Of a stretch of 64,000 nt of DNA, positions 59,386-64,000 are shown piece by piece; position 1 is the stretch's first letter, and the number at the start of each line of letters is the position of its first letter. This DNA comes from Notolepis coatsorum (taxonomy: Eukaryota; Chordata; Actinopteri; Aulopiformes; Paralepididae). Made by a program: the position numbers and the translations under genes. The notes below the pieces were generated by a model, which saw nothing but the letters and a program-made list of their open reading frames with translations, was not told the origin of the DNA and did not search any database. Where the stretch lies: positions 118,517,127 through 118,581,126 of the forward strand of contig OZ020594.1 of NCBI GenBank assembly GCA_963971535.1, given 5' to 3'.

Positions 59386-60427
59386 GATAGCTGCCTTCCT
59401 ACTTTTCCTTTCTTCTTTCTCTCTGATGGAACACAAGTACACGAGACCTGTCGAATAGGGGATGTGTGGTGTGGGGATGGACTGGTTTAAGCAGCCACAC
59501 CTGCCCTGGGTCAAGCTAATTAGACCTGGGAGCAGCTGTGGTTGCGCACCTGTTGTGGTAATCAATTGTGCACAGGTTGAATCTGCCATCCTCATGCACA
59601 GAGAGCCTTTTGAATATACCTGCATTTAATTATTCTATATACCTATTTATACAACGGTATGCAAATTTCTCGATTCTGATTGGCCATTTACACGTCTTTA
59701 TTGGCAACAATCCACGGTCCTGGGCTCAGGACCCGCCCACAACCGAATCACATATCACTCCCCGGCTCACTCCGGGAGAAAACAAGATCGCGGACAACAA
59801 ATGGATACGACTAAATATGAAGCGATTCTGTCAAGGGGAATGTGTTAGTCCTTTAAACAATGTTGGATGATGTAATTGATGGGTCTTGAGTCAATCTAGA
59901 ACAAAAGAAAAATCGCGGATTGATTGATTGATTAATTGATTGATTTAAATTTCTACTTCCTTCCCACTGACTGCAGCGTTCACTCTCACACTGTCCGACG
60001 CTGGCGTACCCACAAACACACACACACACATACACACACACACACACACACTGTGACACACACACACACGCACACACACACACACTCCTGTCTGCAACAG
60101 CGGGGGAGTCAGACTGAGAGAGAAGCAGCGCTGTTTTGAGTGAGCATGGTCTATTGAATTGATTGATTGGTTGATTGCTAATTTTATTACTGTACCCCTG
60201 GTTTCCAACTGGTTAAGTTTAGGCTAAAAGAAATAAATAAAAAAATAGGGCGAAGAAAACGTTTTTTTCCTATAGGGCAAAGAAAACGTTTTAATTTGTT
60301 TTACCTACTTTATATAGAAGCATCTAAGAATGAAGTTCTATGGAAAGTAGGTCTGCATTCCCTTAACAATTGTGTGTATTGAGCCGTACTGTATTGTACC
60401 CATTCTGCATCTGGTAATACAATTTTC
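59386..60427. other. Stretch with (CA)n, (GATT)n, no gene seen
   Basis: 59916-59945 is a (GATT)n tract and 60015-60085 a (CA)n tract with GTGA interruptions. 60255-60300 holds two copies of AGGGC(G/A)AAGAAAACGTTTT. 60377-60425 is a LINE-tail-like piece complementary to about 35005-35075. No exon seen. Confidence 0.5.
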
Positions 60428-60590
60428 AATCAATCATTCCAATAATACACAGTTGGATGTGTTAGTTGGTTGGATGCACTTCAAGCTGCTTCCACATGAG
60501 GCAACTTCTCTCAATCATTCCAATAATACACAGTTGGATGTGTTAGTTTGGTTGGATGCACTTCAAGCTGCTTCCACATGGAGGCAACTT
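60428..60590. repeat. Tandem duplication of an 80-bp segment
   Basis: TCAATCATTCCAATAATACA to CTTCCACATGAGGCAACTTC occurs twice in a row with only single-base indels, so the duplication is recent. Confidence 0.9.
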
Positions 60591-60733
60591 GTCTTTTTTG
60601 TAGTTGTGGGAACTACTTTTTCTGGCGGATGGTTTTTTCAATAAATCTTCGATTAATGTGTGTTTATTGTATAGAAATAAGGTTGGATGAATCTGGCAGT
60701 TGTATAAAAGCTTTACACCACTTGTAGTCGTGA

Positions 60734-60829
60734 TTTGTGACCAATAAACCATGCCTAGGGGGGTCTAACGACCCTCGGCTGCGCCTCGGGCCTAACGACC
60801 ACCCCTAGGCATGGTTTATTGGTCACAAA
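60734..60829. repeat. Hairpin with perfect 28-bp arms
   Basis: 60734-60761 (TTTGTGACCAATAAACCATG then CCTAGGGG) and 60802-60829 are perfect complements. The 40-nt loop contains CTAACGACC twice and is GC-rich (CCTCGGCTGCGCCTCGGG). It may be two transposon ends brought together. Confidence 0.9.
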
Positions 60830-60889
60830 CCACTCCTGCGCGTGATGTAATGCTTAATTATACACCTGCATATAACCCATATATAACTA

Positions 60890-61260
60890 TGATAGCATGT
60901 ACAATAATGGTGTATATATATATATTTATTCTTACCGTATATATATATATCTATCCACATCTGTCTGTACATACCTGCATATAATCCTTTTTACATATCT
61001 GTAGATACTATATATCTGTACATATCCCTTACCTACTCTACCCTACCTACTAGTTACACTGCTGGCCAGTATGACTACTACCTATTGTCTTTATACCTGT
61101 ATCACTGTACATATTAATACAACTATGTACATACATCTGATTAGCACTATACTGAGTACTAATATATATGTTATACCCAGTTTAATTACCTGTACATTGT
61201 ATATTACTGTTGCACTTTACTGTTACATTTTCACTCTGGTAGGATGCCAATTTTTTTTAA
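60890..61260 (+). repeat. LINE 3' UTR/tail
   Basis: ATATAT-rich stretch, then TGTACATACCTGCATATAAT, CTACCTATTGTCTTTATACC and CACTCTGGTAGGATGCC, shared with 47690-47825. No ORF. Confidence 0.55.
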
Positions 61261-61304
61261 ATAGCAAGAATTATCGACTGGCAACTCTGTGCTCGTCAGA
61301 CATG

Positions 61305-61612
61305 TTAACACTTTAATCGCCAAGGACGCCTTAACACGTCATTCCCCGCCATGCTAATTCTGCCAATGACGCCGTAACACGTCATTGAGATCAATATTTC
61401 AAAAATCTGTGATCGCAATCATATTTCTCCCGCGGAGACTTGAGATCTACTGTTGATCCCCTCTCAACTCGCCAACGGTTCAAGAGCGCCATCTGGTGGC
61501 CGATCGGCGGATCGCCCAAACCGGGAAACGGAAACTGGTGCTCATCCAAATTCGGTCCGACCACTCGCTATAGGTCCCGGGACTCGAGCTCGACACAATG
61601 GATAGCGATCCA
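61305..61612. mobile_element. TTAA element, copy 4, truncated by a LINE
   Basis: Starts TTAACACTTTAATCGCCAAG and matches the complement of the right 300 bp of 4194-5141 (ATTCCCCGCCATGCT, CGCCATCTGGTGGCCGATCG). It is interrupted at about 61613 by the LINE that runs to the window edge. Confidence 0.72.
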
Positions 61613-64000
61613 AGTTTCAAGTTCAAGTTTCTTTAATAGTTGTCATACAGAAGTACAGAATACTTTTATACAAAACGCTCCAGAGACTGTGCTAGACAAG
61701 ATAAGTATGAAATAAAATAGTATGGCATGTAAAATAGAAGTAAAAATAGAGGTCACAGTGTTCAGTATAGACATATGTACAATGTTCGATGCAGAATAGA
61801 AGTAACTGAGTTACCATACAATATACTATGCAATGTACTAATACAATACTATATAGTGCAAAGCAGAAATGTGATGAGGTACAATTTAGGTACAATTTAC
61901 AGTAAGGTGTACGAGTTGTAGTGCAAATCCTTTACCAATAAATATAAAGTGTGTTTAGGTGATCTAAAGTGTGGAGAGTGGGTGCTGCAGTGTGTTGTTT
62001 GTTTAAAGTGTGTGGGTGTGTGTGCTGTGTGCATTTGATGGTTGTTGCATAGTGTTTATTGTTCGTTGAGCAGCCTGATGGCCTGGGGATAGAAGCTTCT
62101 TCTGAGTCTTTCTGTGCTCGCCTTAAGACTCCGGTATCGCTTGCCTGACTGCAGCAGTTTAAAGAGGCAGTTGTTCGGGTGGCTGGAGTCCTTGATGATT
62201 CTCTTAGCCTTACCCCTGCACCGCTTGTTGTAAATGTTCTGGAGGTTGGGAAGCCCCCCTCCAATTGTGCGTTCGGCTGAACGTGTCACTCTTTGTAGTC
62301 TGCTACGGCCTTGTGCAGTGCTATTCCTAAACCAGGAGGTGATGTTGCCAGTCAGGATGCTCTCTATTGTACATGAGTAGAAGTTCTTAAGGATCTTCTG
62401 ACTGACTTGGAACTTCCTTAGGTGCCTGAGGAAGTAGAGGCGTTGTCGTGCCTTCTTCACAACACTGTCAATGTGTGTGGTCCATGTCAAGTCCTCGGAT
62501 ATGTGGGCTCCGAGGTACTTGAAACTGTTCACTCTCTCAACCGGTGCCCCGTCGAAGCTGAGGGGGCTGTAGTCCTTGACCCCCGACCTCCTGAAGTCCA
62601 CAAGCATCTCTTTTGTTTTGCTGACGTTCAGGGAGAGGCAGTTCTCCTGACACCACTGTGACAGATTCTCTACCTCTTCCAGGTAGGCCCTCTCGTCGTT
62701 GGCAGAGATCAGGCCCACCACTACTGTGTCATCAGCAAATTTGATGATTGTGTTGTTGTTCCGCTGTGCCACGCAGTCATGTGTGTACAGGGTTAGTAGA
62801 GGAGGGGGCTCAGAACACAGCCCTGGGGGGCCCCTATGTTGAGCGTGAGGAGGTGCAGTTGCCTGCTCTTACCACCTGGGGTCTGCCCGTCAGGAAGTCC
62901 AAGACCCACTGGCAGAGTTCAGGCCCAGGTCCCTGAGCTTGGCTATGAGTTTGGAGGGGACTATGGTATTGAATGCTGAGCTGTAGTCGATGAACAGCAT
63001 TCTCACATAGTTCCCCTGCCTCTTGTCCAGGTGTGATGCTGCTGTGTGCAGCACATGGGCTATGGCGTCCTCCGTGGACCTGTTAGGGCGGTATGCAAAT
63101 TGCAAGGGGTCCAGGTTGGTGGGGAGGGAGGAACAGATGTAGCCCTTCACTAGCTTCTCAAAGCACTTCATGGCTATGGAGGTGAGAGCTACAGGGCGGT
63201 AGTCGTTGAGGCAAGCGGGCGTAGATTTTTTGGGTACAGGGATGATGGTGGACTTCTTCAGACAGGTGGGGATGACAGCCTGTTCTAAGGACAGGTTAAA
63301 GATGTCAGTGAATACCGGGGCCAGTTGGTCGGCACAGACTTTTAGGACGCGGCCGGGGATGCCGTCCGGTCCTGCTGCCTTCCTGATATTCACTTTTTTA
63401 AAGGTCCGCCTCACCTCATGCTCTGTTACCCTGAACACTGAGTCTCCATCAGCAGACTCCCCCCCCCCCCCCCCCCCCATTGCCGTGGCTTGTAGGCTGG
63501 TGTTGTTATTCACAGCCTCAAACCTCGCATAGAAGGTATTGAGATCATTTGCTAAGGAGATGTCACTGTTCAGTTTGAGGGAGGTGCCTTTGTAATCTGT
63601 CATTGTTCTGAGGCCCTGCCACATACCTCTAGAGTCAGCCTGTTCAGACTGAAGTTCAACTTTATCCCTATAACGCCGTTTTGCCTCTATTACTGCTCTC
63701 CTGACGTTGTATCTTGCCGTCTTGTGTTCATCCATGTTGCCTGTCACAAGCCCGGTGTTGTAGGCTGAGGTGCGCACTTTCAGAGCCTCACGGACGGATT
63801 TATCTACCCAGGGCTTTTGATTTGGGTAGATTCTAATTGTGGTAGAGGGGATTGTTTCTTCTACCAGAGTACAGACAAAGTCAAGCACCGTTTCAGTGTA
63901 TTCGTTAATATTGGCTGTGTTATCACGGAATACATTCCAGTCTGTGCATTCAAGTGCAGCCTGGAGTGTCTCCTCTGACGTCACAGTCCAACGCTTAACC
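61613..64000 (-). mobile_element. L2-like LINE, runs off the window
   Basis: The 3' end with CAAGTTCAAGTTTCTTTAATAG is at 61613-61640. The minus strand then gives the reverse transcriptase in two blocks: 62890-63984 ([95 protein letters not shown]) and 62056-62772 ([39 protein letters not shown]). The frame is lost between 62773 and 62889. A run of 17-18 G (C at 63461-63478) encodes glycines. Same family as 41697 and 58205; any endonuclease lies beyond the window. Confidence 0.92.

Noticed and set aside
1-64000. Endogenous retrovirus or other LTR element
   Set aside because: No long direct terminal repeats, primer-binding site, or gag, protease, integrase or envelope motifs were seen; all reverse transcriptases here are of non-LTR type.

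Overview
This is eukaryotic, almost certainly teleost-fish, DNA. The clearest host gene has vertebrate exon-intron structure, and the rest is typical fish repeats: tRNA-headed SINEs, 5'-truncated LINEs of an L2/CR1/Rex-like type, L1/Tx1-like LINEs, Tc1 transposons, hAT elements with 8-bp target duplications, TTAA-bounded (piggyBac-type) non-autonomous elements and many microsatellites. No LTR retrovirus, capsid gene or CRISPR was recognised.

Host genes. A complete plus-strand gene runs from about 2990 to 36417. Its eight coding exons join in phase to a 565-residue protein that I recognise as TBCCD1 (TBCC domain-containing 1). Intron 5 alone is 18.9 kb. It holds an L1-like LINE remnant, a second nearly complete L1-like LINE with an intact 1255-residue ORF2, and a minisatellite of about 6.8 kb (21-bp unit, about 320 copies) that stops just upstream of exon 6. 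A second plus-strand gene, not firmly identified, is seen as a chain of small exons between 47578 and 59344. Its first visible exons end in a YCxxH motif like the end of an extended PHD finger, followed by Ser-rich and acidic segments. Its 5' and 3' ends are not found here.

Layout. 1-2950: LINE and hAT fragments and a palindromic TTAA element. 2990-36417: TBCCD1 with a Tc1 element (9501-11712), TTAA elements (4194, 7807), hAT elements (3299, 33835), two L1-like LINEs and the minisatellite. 36561-47500: SINEs, another TTAA element, a 40-bp tandem repeat, nested L2-like LINEs and hAT-like repeats. 47578-59344: the second gene, whose introns carry SINEs, a LINE, a Tc1 fragment, a TTAA MITE and a TIR-bounded element (50408-54331). 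59345-64000: microsatellites, a hairpin, a truncated TTAA element and an L2-like LINE running off the window.

Most interesting. (1) The 3.9-kb element at 50408-54331 has 135-bp terminal inverted repeats about 98% identical and encodes a protein I cannot assign; it carries a nested hAT and a nested SINE. (2) TBCCD1 exon 2 begins at a splice acceptor lying inside the target-site duplication of a hAT MITE. (3) The last three TBCCD1 acceptors are built of tandem repeats: minisatellite, (TG)n and C22. (4) The L1-like LINE has an extra 139-codon ORF that overlaps the ORF2 start.
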